Positions 1-7,819 of a DNA stretch of 30,436 nucleotides are shown here, piece by piece. The DNA is taken from NCBI GenBank assembly GCA_964606575.1, contig CAZSHA010000022.1, forward strand, positions 1-30,436, read 5' to 3'. The translations under genes were made by a program, and so were the position numbers. Origin of the DNA: RGIG4576 sp964606575. Lineage in GTDB: Bacteria > Bacteroidota > Bacteroidia > Bacteroidales > Muribaculaceae. Every line of letters starts with the position of its first letter. The stretch's first letter is position 1. Under the pieces are notes generated by a model. It ran no database searches, was not told where the DNA came from, and saw nothing but the letters and a program-made list of their open reading frames with translations.

Positions 1-129
1 GCCGAGCAGTTAGGCAAAGACCCCTCAACAGTTTCCAAATGGTGCTCAAACAAAATGCAGCCATCCTTGGAGATGCTGTCTCAAATTGCAAAAGCTCTAA
101 ATGTAGAAACTAAAGAGTTGATAAACTAA
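1..129 (+). CDS. XRE-family helix-turn-helix regulator, C-terminal fragment
   Basis: The first frame is open from the window edge and ends at TAA 127-129, giving the last 42 residues of a protein. It reads AEQLGKDPSTVSKWCSNKMQ, then PSLEMLSQIAKALNV, which is the recognition-helix and following-helix pattern of Cro/CI-type (XRE) helix-turn-helix domains: a QL-x-D-x-STVSKW recognition helix, then a helix of the LxxIAxALNV type. The start lies outside the window. It sits 16 bases upstream of a small gene and the hsd genes on the same strand. By analogy with other type I loci it probably controls restriction-modification expression, but that is inference. Confidence 0.8.
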   Translation, partial: AEQLGKDPSTVSKWCSNKMQPSLEMLSQIAKALNVETKELIN

Positions 130-145
130 AGAAAATGATCTACAA

Positions 146-424
146 ATGAACAAACTATTAGACCTATACAACGAATTATTAGAATTACAACGACTTGCTC
201 GTGAAGGTATCAGTATTGATGATATGAAAGTAGAAAGTGTAATGCAGTCAATTAGGCAAATGCACGATCGAGGTATCGACAATAATCCATTTTTAGATGA
301 TGAACAGAAGCATCGTCGCAAGGAGCTATATGCCAAAGCGGTAAAAGAGATGAGAAAATATGGGAAACAGGTTCTTAGAGACGAAATGGAGATTAGACAG
401 CGAATTATTGATAAAATGAAGTAA
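146..424 (+). CDS. small charged helical protein ahead of hsdM
   Basis: This 92-residue protein is rich in Glu, Lys, Arg and Leu. It reads as almost continuous alpha helix, with heptad-like leucines near the N-terminus (LLDLYNELLELQ) and a basic C-terminal half. It has no signal peptide, membrane segment or cysteine motif. Its stop lies 8 bases before hsdM and its start 16 bases after the XRE fragment, so it is probably cotranscribed with them. A minus-strand frame over the same bases is Ser/Ile/Cys-rich and looks like a shadow. I do not recognise a family. A small accessory or regulatory protein of the restriction system is plausible, but the only support is position. Confidence 0.7.
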   Translation: MNKLLDLYNELLELQRLAREGISIDDMKVESVMQSIRQMHDRGIDNNPFLDDEQKHRRKELYAKAVKEMRKYGKQVLRDEMEIRQRIIDKMK

Positions 425-432
425 CCCACAAT

Positions 433-2004
433 ATGGCAAAGAAACAACCCAAAATAAAGAGCATTGAAGAGACCTTGTGGGAATCAGCGAACAAGCTCCG
501 TGGCTCGGTTGAGCCATCGGAGTATAAGCATGTTGTGCTGAGTCTGATATTTCTCAAATATGCAAATGACCGATTCGATGAGCGTCGTAATGAACTTATC
601 GCAGAGGGTAAGGAATCATTCGTGGATCAGGCTGTGTTCTACAATGCCAAGAATGTATTCTATATCGAGGAGCAAAGCCGTTGGAACTTTATTATGGAGA
701 ATGCCAAGCATAACGATATTGCCATTAAGATTGACAAAGCTCTGTCTGCTATCGAGGATAGCAACCCCTCTCTCAAAGGTGCACTCCCAAGCAATTACTA
801 CTCTGGTTTAGGTCTTGATCGTGCCAAACTTGCGGCATTGCTCGATGAGATAAACAAGATTGATACACTCAAAGATCCCGAAAATGACCTTATTGGTCGT
901 GTCTATGAGTACTTCCTCGCAAAGTTTGCCATTGCAGAGGGCAAGGGTAAAGGTGAATATTACACCCCTAAGAGCATTGTAAACCTTATTGCCGAGATTA
1001 TCGAGCCGTATCGAGGTAAAATCTATGACCCTTGTTGTGGTTCGGGTGGTATGTTTGTGCAGAGTATGAAGTTTATCGAGGCTCATCACGGTAATAAGCG
1101 AGATATCTCGGTTTATGGCCAGGAGTCCATCAATACGACTTATAAACTTGCAAAGATGAACCTCGCTATTCGCGGTATTGCAAGTAACCTCGGAAAAATG
1201 GCTGCCGACACATTCCACAACGACCAACATAAGGACTTGAAGGCAGACTTCATTATGGCGAACCCTCCATTCAATCAGAAGTCGTGGCGTGAGGATAATG
1301 AGTTAAAAGCCGACCCTCGTTGGTACGGCTACGATGTACCTCCTACGAGCAATGCGAACTATGGTTGGATCCTCAACATCGTGTCAAAGCTGTCGAGCAA
1401 CGGTATTGCGGGCTTCCTGTTAGCTAATGGCGCATTGAGTGGCGATGGCATAGAGTTAAACATCCGCCGTCAGTTGCTGCAAAACCATCTTGTTGAGGCT
1501 ATTATCATTCTGCCACGCAATATGTTCTATTCGACCGATATCAGCGTTACACTTTGGATATTGGCGGGCAATCGTAAGGCTCGTACTGTTGAGCAGAATG
1601 GCAAGATGGTTAAGTATCGTTATCGCGAGAATGAGGTGCTCTTTGTCGATTTGCGCCAATGGGGCGAACCCCTTGAGAAAAAGTATATTCAGCTCTCACT
1701 AGAGCAGATTGCAGACATCGCTCGTAACATTCATAATTGGCAGCGTGAAGGTTACGAAACGACCTATAAGAATATACCTGAATATTGCTACTCGGCATCA
1801 CTCGACGAGATTGAGCGTAAGAGCTGGAGCCTTGTGCCAAGTAAGTATATCGAGTTCAAGAATCGTGATGAGGGCGTAGATTTCGATGCCCGTATGCGTG
1901 AACTCCAATCCGAGATGCAAAGCCTACTAGAGCAGGAGGAAAAATCGAAGAAAGAACTGAAAGAACTGTTTAACAAATTGGGATACACATTAAATGCTGA
2001 GTAG
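433..2004 (+). CDS. hsdM: type I restriction-modification DNA methyltransferase subunit HsdM
   Basis: This 523-residue protein is the modification subunit. With HsdS it transfers a methyl group from S-adenosylmethionine to the N6 of adenine in a split target sequence. The N-terminal about 150 residues match the helical HsdM_N domain (LWESANKLRGSVEPSEYKHV). The N6_Mtase domain follows, with an AdoMet-binding motif DPCCGSGG at about residues 199-206 and the catalytic NPPF at about 277-280. The C-terminus is a charged coiled coil (LEQEEKSKKELKELF), usual for contact with HsdS. Length is typical of the family. The upstream gene ends 8 bases before it. In an ordinary locus hsdS would follow, but here two small genes intervene. 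Base composition is less AT-rich than the neighbouring cargo. Confidence 0.97.
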   Translation: MAKKQPKIKSIEETLWESANKLRGSVEPSEYKHVVLSLIFLKYANDRFDERRNELIAEGKESFVDQAVFYNAKNVFYIEEQSRWNFIMENAKHNDIAIKIDKALSAIEDSNPSLKGALPSNYYSGLGLDRAKLAALLDEINKIDTLKDPENDLIGRVYEYFLAKFAIAEGKGKGEYYTPKSIVNLIAEIIEPYRGKIYDPCCGSGGMFVQSMKFIEAHHGNKRDISVYGQESINTTYKLAKMNLAIRGIASNLGKMAADTFHNDQHKDLKADFIMANPPFNQKSWREDNELKADPRWYGYDVPPTSNANYGWILNIVSKLSSNGIAGFLLANGALSGDGIELNIRRQLLQNHLVEAIIILPRNMFYSTDISVTLWILAGNRKARTVEQNGKMVKYRYRENEVLFVDLRQWGEPLEKKYIQLSLEQIADIARNIHNWQREGYETTYKNIPEYCYSASLDEIERKSWSLVPSKYIEFKNRDEGVDFDARMRELQSEMQSLLEQEEKSKKELKELFNKLGYTLNAE

Positions 2005-2006
2005 TT

Positions 2007-2192
2007 ATGATTAAGTTTATTCAAGACAATTATATATGGCTTACACCGATATTAGTTGCACTTGTCTCTGGTATTGTTGCAGGCATTTTCCATCTAATAA
2101 AAAAGAGCGGAAGCAAAAACAAGCAAATCATAAAGAAAGTAAATAACAGTAGTATAAATCAAGCTGGCGGAGATGTCAATGTTGACAAATAA
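2007..2192 (+). CDS. 61-residue single-pass membrane protein with NQAxGD tail motif
   Basis: The protein starts 2 bases after the hsdM stop and overlaps the next gene by 20 bases, so translation of the two is probably coupled. Residues about 9-30 form one hydrophobic membrane helix (IWLTPILVALVSGIVAGIF). A Lys-rich linker follows, then a C-terminal NSSINQAGGDVNV (47-59). The next protein carries a closely matching NSVVNQAQGDIII near its N-terminus. Short Asn/Gln/Gly motifs of this kind may be self-associating strands, so the two proteins may dock through them; this is inference. There are no catalytic residues and I know no family name. The overlap, the fixed position and the matching motif argue that this is a real gene despite its size. 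Confidence 0.7.
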   Translation: MIKFIQDNYIWLTPILVALVSGIVAGIFHLIKKSGSKNKQIIKKVNNSSINQAGGDVNVDK

Positions 2193-3255
2193 TAAACAAG
2201 AAGTCGCAGATGTGCAGAATTCTGTAGTCAACCAAGCGCAAGGAGATATCATTATTCATAATGGTATTACGGCTGAAGCTGCTATGGAGATCTGCAAGTG
2301 TGTAGTAAGGTCAGAATTGGCAATATATACACAACAGGCTAACGAAACAGCACACAAAAGGTTAGATGAGATTTCTGAGAAAACTATTGATAGAATATCA
2401 TCGTTAAAGCAAGAATTGTTACAACGATTTAACGAACCAGCAATTCAAATCGCTTTAAATGAGACTTTCAAAAGTCATATCGCAGTAGGCGACGAAGAAC
2501 TTGAAGAAAATCTCATAGATTTATTGATAGAGAGATTAAACATACAAGACAGGACAACAGAACAGGCAATAATAGATGAGGCAAGACAAATAATTCCCAA
2601 ATTATCGCCAGCTTCAATTGCTCTACTTACAGTTATTGTATTCTCGAAACTTATCTTTCCGTATAATAAAAGTAAATACGAAGAATTAATTATAAAATTA
2701 TCTCCTGTTATCAGTAGAATACAAAATATAACAGCTCTTGATGCAGAGTATCTAAAACAAGTAGGTTGTGGCTCTGGAAATCATATGATGGTTGTCAATT
2801 CATCATTTGAGAAAACGTTAATGACAGATTACGAGCTTATTTTTAGAGAACCCTTATCTCTCGAGGATTTTAACAAAATTCAACAAAAGCACTCAAATGG
2901 AGACCTTAATAGATTTAGAATTATTCTTTCTCTGTTCGACACTATAGGGAATAAAATGTTATCTAAAATCCCCAAGCAACAAAGTATTAACGAACACATC
3001 TATACTATACTTGATAGAGCAAGTATAACAGCAATTATAGATGAATATAAATCATATACTCGGCCTTTCACTGAAGAAGAAATAAGGGACTATTTTGCGA
3101 GTATCGACACTAATTGGAGAAATGTTTTTGAATTACTCAAACAAAGACATGTTCAGGGACTTCAACTTACACCTGTTGGAATTTATATCGGTATTCGACA
3201 GTTGTCAAAGATATGTGGAGAACCAATACCAATGGAATTATTCTTTCAGTCATAA
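2173..3255 (+). CDS. LPO_1073/Vpar_1526-like protein embedded in the hsd locus
   Basis: This 360-residue soluble protein is mostly helical. It opens with NNKQEVADVQNSVVNQAQGD and a short strand-like DIIIHNG, followed by a helical EAAMEICKCVVRSEL segment and a coiled-coil-like stretch to about residue 100. The C-terminus ends LQLTPVGIYIGIRQL. This order resembles the LPO_1073/Vpar_1526 family as I remember it; that family has no established biochemical function. The gene lies between hsdM and hsdS, overlapping the small membrane gene before it and ending 6 bases before hsdS. ATG 2173 and ATG 2179 are both possible starts. I infer an accessory defence role, perhaps a sensor whose membrane partner is the preceding gene. 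The family match is from memory and moderate. Confidence 0.65.
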   Translation: MSMLTNNKQEVADVQNSVVNQAQGDIIIHNGITAEAAMEICKCVVRSELAIYTQQANETAHKRLDEISEKTIDRISSLKQELLQRFNEPAIQIALNETFKSHIAVGDEELEENLIDLLIERLNIQDRTTEQAIIDEARQIIPKLSPASIALLTVIVFSKLIFPYNKSKYEELIIKLSPVISRIQNITALDAEYLKQVGCGSGNHMMVVNSSFEKTLMTDYELIFREPLSLEDFNKIQQKHSNGDLNRFRIILSLFDTIGNKMLSKIPKQQSINEHIYTILDRASITAIIDEYKSYTRPFTEEEIRDYFASIDTNWRNVFELLKQRHVQGLQLTPVGIYIGIRQLSKICGEPIPMELFFQS

Positions 3256-3261
3256 GAATAT

Positions 3262-4365
3262 ATGGAAAGAGAGTCATATAAGCGTTTAGGAGATTATATC
3301 CGTGAGGTGGATGTGCGTAATAGAGATTTATCTGTTACGACATTGCTTGGTGTGAGCATATCAAAGGAGTTTATCCCTTCGATTGCAAACACTATTGGTA
3401 CTGATATGTCCACATATAAAATAGTTCGTAAAGGGCAATTCGCTTATGGTCCTGTAACATCCCGAAACGGGAATAAGGTTTCTATTGCATTACTTGCCAA
3501 CGAGAACAATGCTATCATATCACAAGCCTATACTGTTTTTGAGGTGAAAGATTGCAATGACCTATTGCCAGAATATCTGATGATGTGGTTCCGTCGCCCA
3601 GAGTTTGACCGCTATGCACGATTCCACTCCCACGGTAGTGCTCGTGAGATTTTTGATTGGTCAGAGATGTGCGATGTGATGTTGCCTATTCCATCTATTG
3701 AGCGACAGAGGGAGATTGTAGCGGAGTATGAGGCTTTGAGCAAGCGTATTCGCCTGAATGAGCAGATGATTTCCACGCTTGAAGCCATCGCCCAAACCCT
3801 CTACCGCAAAATGTTTGTAGATGGCATCGACAAAGAAAACCTCACCGATGGTTGGGAAAATAAGTCTCTCTCTGAGATAGCGACTCTAAAAGCAGGCGGC
3901 GATAAGCCTATTGAGTTTTCAGAAGTAAAAACAGGATGCTATAACATTCCTGTTTATGCTAATGGCATAGAGAACAAGGGTATTTTTGGATACACAACAA
4001 GACCTACTATTAAGAGTAAAAGTATAACTATCTCAGCAAGAGGCACTATTGGATATTGTTTCTTGCGAAAACATCCTTATGTACCCATTGTGCGATTGAT
4101 TGTTGTTATTCCCAACGACGAGTCCTTGGCTCAATATCTATTCTATTATCTGGATGCTATGAATATTAAAGGATCAGGTTCCGTTCAAAGTCAGCTAACA
4201 GTTCCTGATATGGAAAGATTTGAAATCTTACTACCTCCTGAAGAGCGAATAAAAGAGTTTAGCAAACAAACAGAAATAATAGATACATCTATCGCAACAT
4301 ACGAACTAGAAAACGAAAAACTAACCGAATTACAGTCTTTGCTTTTGGCTAAGATGGGTCAATAA
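3262..4365 (+). CDS. hsdS: type I restriction-modification specificity subunit HsdS
   Basis: This 367-residue protein is the DNA-recognition subunit that directs HsdM and HsdR to a bipartite site. Target recognition domain 1 covers about residues 1-150. A first helical spacer follows (ERQREIVAEYEALSKRIRLN to about 190), then target recognition domain 2 (about 195-330, with ISARGTIG). A second helical spacer ends in LQSLLLAKMGQ. The N-terminal YKRLGDYI and the RQREIV/ERIKEF repeat pair are standard for the family. Length is slightly short but complete. Its last 15 codons plus the leader to the next gene are duplicated twice downstream. No second hsdS or recombinase gene is present, so there is no sign of target-switching by inversion. 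Confidence 0.95.
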   Translation: MERESYKRLGDYIREVDVRNRDLSVTTLLGVSISKEFIPSIANTIGTDMSTYKIVRKGQFAYGPVTSRNGNKVSIALLANENNAIISQAYTVFEVKDCNDLLPEYLMMWFRRPEFDRYARFHSHGSAREIFDWSEMCDVMLPIPSIERQREIVAEYEALSKRIRLNEQMISTLEAIAQTLYRKMFVDGIDKENLTDGWENKSLSEIATLKAGGDKPIEFSEVKTGCYNIPVYANGIENKGIFGYTTRPTIKSKSITISARGTIGYCFLRKHPYVPIVRLIVVIPNDESLAQYLFYYLDAMNIKGSGSVQSQLTVPDMERFEILLPPEERIKEFSKQTEIIDTSIATYELENEKLTELQSLLLAKMGQ

Positions 4366-4382
4366 AAATTGAATGAAGTATG
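4321..4382 (+). repeat. hsdS-tail repeat, copy A (inside hsdS and its leader)
   Basis: This parental copy covers the last hsdS codons (LTELQSLLLAKMGQ stop), a 14-base leader ending GAATGAAGT, and the ATG of the metallo-beta-lactamase-fold gene. It matches copy B (5445-5505) at about 54 of 62 positions and copy C (7820-7875) after allowing a 5-base gap. All three copies are in direct orientation, and each ends exactly at the start codon of a cargo gene. Confidence 0.9.
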
Positions 4383-5432
4383 AGTTTGTCATTTAGTGCA
4401 TTAGAAGTTGGTCAAGGAGATGCTTTCCTTTTGGAGAAGGACGGCTGGAAATGCTTATTTGATTCAGGAGGTAGTAAAAGCGGCTTAGAATCATTGTTAA
4501 AGAATAAAAGGATAAACCATCTTAATTTGGCTGTTTGCTCGCACAATGATTTCGATCACATCAATGGCTTTTTAGGAATATTAGACACTAATAGTAAGAT
4601 TACCGTTGATGAAATATGGCTGCCAGAGCTATTCGGGAGTATTATACAATATGTTGTGGATAATGGTATCCCAAGAGAGATCCTTGAACCTGAAGATTAC
4701 CACATTGATGATATAAATCTTGAATCTCTATATGATAGAGAATTAAGGACAATATCTTGTGATGAGTTCGAAGATAATATGCCTATGTATATAGGATTTA
4801 TGGATTATGCACATCGTGATATGCGATATGAAATTTGGCCATATTTCAGATTTTCTCTCAAAGAACTATCTCTGTTAATTAAACTGAAGAACATTGAGAA
4901 AATAGCGAAATTGACATATCAGCGTGGTTGCATAATTAGATGGTTTGAGCCTGTTAATGGATGTGTAGCCAATTATATTGATTATGGGGTTACTGCACTA
5001 AATTCGAAAGAGACGCATCAAATTAAGAAGCTAAAAGGAGTAAAAGAGTTTATCCATGCATTAACATTAACAACTGAGAACAAGTATTCTTTGGTTTTTG
5101 AGTATGCAGAGGAGGGGACTCCGATTGTGCGTTTTTCTGCTGATTCAGATTGTACTTGTCAAAGTGTTACGCCATATCCTAATAATATAATTATCACTGC
5201 TCCGCATCATGGATCAGAGGCTAATCAGAATGTTTATAGCCAGATTAGGGGACAAGATATTATATGGGTGAGAAGTGATCGTAAATCAAGCAAACGACCT
5301 TGTGCCGCTTTTAAGAGCCAAGTAAATAGGTACTGCCTTGCGTGTCGCAATTGCAATTTCAAGGCAGAACTTCGTTTTGAATACGATGGAAACAGGTGGC
5401 AACACATAACCGGGAATAGTTGCACCTGCTAA
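4380..5432 (+). CDS. ComEC/Rec2-like metallo-beta-lactamase-fold hydrolase
   Basis: This 350-residue soluble protein has a metallo-beta-lactamase fold of the type found in the C-terminal domain of ComEC. Visible motifs are VGQGDA at 10-15, the metal-binding HNDFDH at 55-60, a late DSD (FSADSD), and PHHGSEAN at about 280-287. Together they supply the usual zinc ligands. The region of about residues 85-240 is a long insertion between metal motifs, rich in aromatic and acidic residues and not recognised. No signal peptide or membrane segments are seen, so it is cytoplasmic, unlike ComEC itself. The gene begins 14 bases after hsdS and is followed by hsdS-tail copy B. A nuclease or phosphodiesterase role in phage defence is plausible but inferred. 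Confidence 0.85.
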   Translation: MSLSFSALEVGQGDAFLLEKDGWKCLFDSGGSKSGLESLLKNKRINHLNLAVCSHNDFDHINGFLGILDTNSKITVDEIWLPELFGSIIQYVVDNGIPREILEPEDYHIDDINLESLYDRELRTISCDEFEDNMPMYIGFMDYAHRDMRYEIWPYFRFSLKELSLLIKLKNIEKIAKLTYQRGCIIRWFEPVNGCVANYIDYGVTALNSKETHQIKKLKGVKEFIHALTLTTENKYSLVFEYAEEGTPIVRFSADSDCTCQSVTPYPNNIIITAPHHGSEANQNVYSQIRGQDIIWVRSDRKSSKRPCAAFKSQVNRYCLACRNCNFKAELRFEYDGNRWQHITGNSCTC

Positions 5433-5444
5433 ATAAAATAAACA

Positions 5445-5505
5445 CTAACCAAGTTACTATCTTTGCTCTTGGCTAAGATGGGACAATAAAAATAGATGAA
5501 GTATG
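5445..5505 (+). repeat. hsdS-tail repeat, copy B
   Basis: A partial duplicate of the hsdS 3' end lies between the metallo-beta-lactamase-fold gene and the DUF4145 gene. It still encodes LTKLLSLLLAKMGQ followed by TAA, then a 13-base leader and the ATG at 5503. No start codon opens this frame, since a stop lies two codons upstream, so it is a relic rather than a gene. Its last part (5469-5500) is identical over 32 bases to copy C. Confidence 0.92.
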
Positions 5506-6153
5506 GGAGTAAAATATATAGAACCTGCGATTGGTAAAAAGGCATTCACATGTCCTCATTGTGGAGCTATTTCTTTGATGCATTTTCACTGCATTAGTTA
5601 TATTGATAAAAATGTAATTGGATTTCATGAGGGGAAACATGGTGGAAATAGTTGGGTGCAAGTGGCGACCTGTCATAATTGTGCAAAACATATAGTATGG
5701 GTAGATGATATGTATGCGTATCCAGACATTGTTGCAGAAGAGCCAAATCCAGATATGCCTGACGAGGTAAAGCAATTATATGATGAAGCGGGATTAATTT
5801 ATAATAATTCGCCACGAGCTGCTTGTGCATTACTTCGTCTTGCGATTGATAGGCTTTGCAATGAATTAGGCGAAACGGACAGAGATATAAATAAGAATAT
5901 CGGCGAGTTAGTCAAGAAGGGACTACCAGCATCTGTACAGCAGGCATTAGACGTCGTTCGAGTTGTAGGAAATAAAGCTGTACATCCTGGTCAAATTGCA
6001 TTCGATGTTGATGATGTTGGGACTGCGACAATGCTTATGCGACTTCTAAATATCATTGTTAGTCGAATGATATCTGAACCGAAAGAGATCGCTGGGTTGT
6101 ATGACCAACTTCCTGAATCAGTAAAACAATCTATCACAAAAAGAGACGAATGA
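5503..6153 (+). CDS. DUF4145-domain protein with N-terminal zinc ribbon
   Basis: This 216-residue protein has two parts. Residues 15-62 carry CPHC (C17, C20) and CHNC (C57, C60), a four-cysteine zinc ribbon. Residues about 75-195 match DUF4145, with the signature SPRAACALLRLAIDRLCNEL, then LPASVQQALDVVRVVGNKAVHPG. DUF4145 proteins are often found beside type I restriction genes and in defence islands. The domain resembles HEPN-like helical bundles, but no RxxxxH RNase motif is obvious here. The gene overlaps the next by 4 bases (ATGA), indicating translational coupling. It follows hsdS-tail copy B directly and so begins the second cargo module. Nucleic-acid binding through the zinc ribbon is inferred; the activity is unknown. 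Confidence 0.85.
   Translation: MGVKYIEPAIGKKAFTCPHCGAISLMHFHCISYIDKNVIGFHEGKHGGNSWVQVATCHNCAKHIVWVDDMYAYPDIVAEEPNPDMPDEVKQLYDEAGLIYNNSPRAACALLRLAIDRLCNELGETDRDINKNIGELVKKGLPASVQQALDVVRVVGNKAVHPGQIAFDVDDVGTATMLMRLLNIIVSRMISEPKEIAGLYDQLPESVKQSITKRDE
5820..5990 (+). other. DUF4145 core within the zinc-ribbon protein
   Basis: This marks the most recognisable segment of the preceding CDS: the helix pair AACALLRLAIDRLCNEL and the helix with the NKAVHPG turn. They are the features used to place the protein in DUF4145. It is a domain annotation, not a separate gene. Confidence 0.7.
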
Positions 6154-6560
6154 TTATGGGACTTTACGAAGGCATAAAGGATGTTGCAAAGGTAGTGCAA
6201 CAAGCAGATAATATAGAATTATATAGGCAATTGGTAGATTTGAGTGCTCAAGCATTGGATATGCAAAACGAGATCAATCGCTTAACAGCTGAGAATACTG
6301 AATTGCGAAAGAAACAAGATCTTGAAGCTGCAATAGTAAGACATAACGGTTTGTATGTGACGATAGAAGGCAATGACGATATTTTCTATTGCTCGCATTG
6401 TTGGGATAGCGAGCGGAAACTAATACAGATGTTTACGGAGAATGGGAAATATAGATGTCCTCATTGCAACATTGAAGGGGTATATGACCAACAAGCCTAT
6501 AGAGAATATATGGATAGGCAGAGATCCAGATATCAAGTAACTCGCAAAAGTATTTGGTAG
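6150..6560 (+). CDS. coiled-coil and zinc-ribbon protein
   Basis: This 136-residue protein starts inside the stop codon of the DUF4145 gene; ATG 6156 (MGLYEGIKDV) is an equally likely start. Residues about 20-57 form a coiled coil (YRQLVDLSAQALDMQNEINR and LTAENTELRKK). Residues 80-110 carry CSHC (C81, C84) and CPHC (C103, C106), a second four-cysteine zinc ribbon. The opening GLYEGIKDVAKVVQQADNIE resembles small proteins common on Bacteroidetes and Firmicutes mobile regions; no function is known to me. Because both this protein and its overlapping partner carry zinc ribbons, they may act as one nucleic-acid-binding complex. That is inference from gene overlap and shared domain type. Confidence 0.75.
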   Translation: MIMGLYEGIKDVAKVVQQADNIELYRQLVDLSAQALDMQNEINRLTAENTELRKKQDLEAAIVRHNGLYVTIEGNDDIFYCSHCWDSERKLIQMFTENGKYRCPHCNIEGVYDQQAYREYMDRQRSRYQVTRKSIW

Positions 6561-6629
6561 AGGGAATAGATTTACAGCAAATAGTTGTTAGTGTTAATAC
6601 GATTGGAGTGAAATAATATATATTAAGCT

Positions 6630-7772
6630 ATGGTAGAATTAAGTTCATATATTAATTACGAAGAAAAAGTATTGAGCCAATTATTAGAAGTTATTAACCT
6701 CAAATATGGTGAAAATACTAATCTTCAAACTCATTATAAATATTACTATGAGAATAAAACTTATATGTTTGATTTAGTGATGTTTGGAGATAATGATCGG
6801 ATGATAAATATATATGAAATTAAAACTCATTCTGCGGTAAAATCAAAGTACAATTATATCCAAGAGCAATTGCTTTGGTATAAAGAGATAACAGGTGCGA
6901 ATGTCTATCTTGTATATTCAGATAAAGATGGTCAATTGAAAATGGAACTTAGTAAAGACGCACCTGCTAGAAATTCAAGAAAAGTGCAAGAAATATCAGT
7001 TAATTCATTTAAAGAGTTCTACGCCAAGCTAAAATTGAAGTGTGGCGAGGAATCTGAATTGAGATATTTCTTCAGAGGACATTCTGATCACAACTACAAG
7101 TCGATTCCAAGTATTTTCAGGAATGATAATATCAAATATGAAAGTCAAATGATTCATGAAGCGATACGAAGAAATCCTACTGAATTTACGGAAGATATGA
7201 GTACATTTGACAAATTGGTAAAAATGCAGCATTATGAGTTGCCCACCCGATTATTAGACATCACAACCAATCCATTAGTTGCATTGTATTTTGCTTGCAA
7301 AGGTAATGATGAACATGATGGCGCTGTTATTATATACCCAATGATGAATGACCAGATTAAATACTATGATAGTGACTCAGTAAGTGTATTGTCAAATCTT
7401 TCTAAATGTTACAATGATTTTACATTTGAAAGGGATAAAGATTTTTTAGTTAATGAGGTTCGGAAAGATACTCCGAATTTTAACGGCAATAATTTACGAT
7501 TAGATGAGATGAATTGTGTTTTGTGCGTTCTTCCTAAATTAAATAACAATAGAATTATTAGCCAAAATGGCGCATTTTTTATTTTTGGTATGGGTGACTC
7601 AAAAGACAAACCAGCCGAATTCAAGGACAGCCCAATAACCATTAAAATTAAAGCAACTTGTAAAAGAGAGATACTTAGAGAATTGCAAATCCTCGGGATT
7701 GATGATGCGACATTATTCCCAGAAACAGACAAGATAATGAGACAAATTAAATCTCAGTTTACTGAAATTTAA
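6630..7772 (+). CDS. FRG-domain protein with N-terminal PD-(D/E)xK-like domain
   Basis: This 380-residue protein has two domains. Residues about 1-115 show a nuclease-like core: FDLVMF (D48), then INIYEIKTH (E63, K65), the spacing of a PD-(D/E)xK fold, though the assignment is by eye. Residues about 125-375 form the FRG domain, with YFFRGHSDHNYKSIPSIFR, HYELPTRLLDITTNPLVALY and DGAVIIYP. The family takes its name from the F-R-G motif. FRG proteins occur in defence and mobile regions. Some are suspected toxins, but no reaction is established that I can cite. A 69-base gap separates the gene from the previous one. It is strongly AT-rich and is followed by hsdS-tail copy C, so it closes the second cargo module. 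Confidence 0.87.
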   Translation: MVELSSYINYEEKVLSQLLEVINLKYGENTNLQTHYKYYYENKTYMFDLVMFGDNDRMINIYEIKTHSAVKSKYNYIQEQLLWYKEITGANVYLVYSDKDGQLKMELSKDAPARNSRKVQEISVNSFKEFYAKLKLKCGEESELRYFFRGHSDHNYKSIPSIFRNDNIKYESQMIHEAIRRNPTEFTEDMSTFDKLVKMQHYELPTRLLDITTNPLVALYFACKGNDEHDGAVIIYPMMNDQIKYYDSDSVSVLSNLSKCYNDFTFERDKDFLVNEVRKDTPNFNGNNLRLDEMNCVLCVLPKLNNNRIISQNGAFFIFGMGDSKDKPAEFKDSPITIKIKATCKREILRELQILGIDDATLFPETDKIMRQIKSQFTEI

Positions 7773-7819
7773 CAATAGAGATTTAATAATCGGTATCAGA
7801 CTTAAAACGAAATATTAAA

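Noticed and set aside
97..447. A 116-residue minus-strand frame over the small gene before hsdM
   Set aside because: Its Ser/Ile/Cys-rich composition is typical of a reversed AT-rich helical gene, and it would run against the operon.
808..1230. A 140-residue open frame on the minus strand opposite hsdM
   Set aside because: hsdM is intact on the plus strand with full motifs; the opposite frame has no recognisable domain and is a shadow. The same applies to other opposite-strand frames over hsdR, the RND permease and rsmF.
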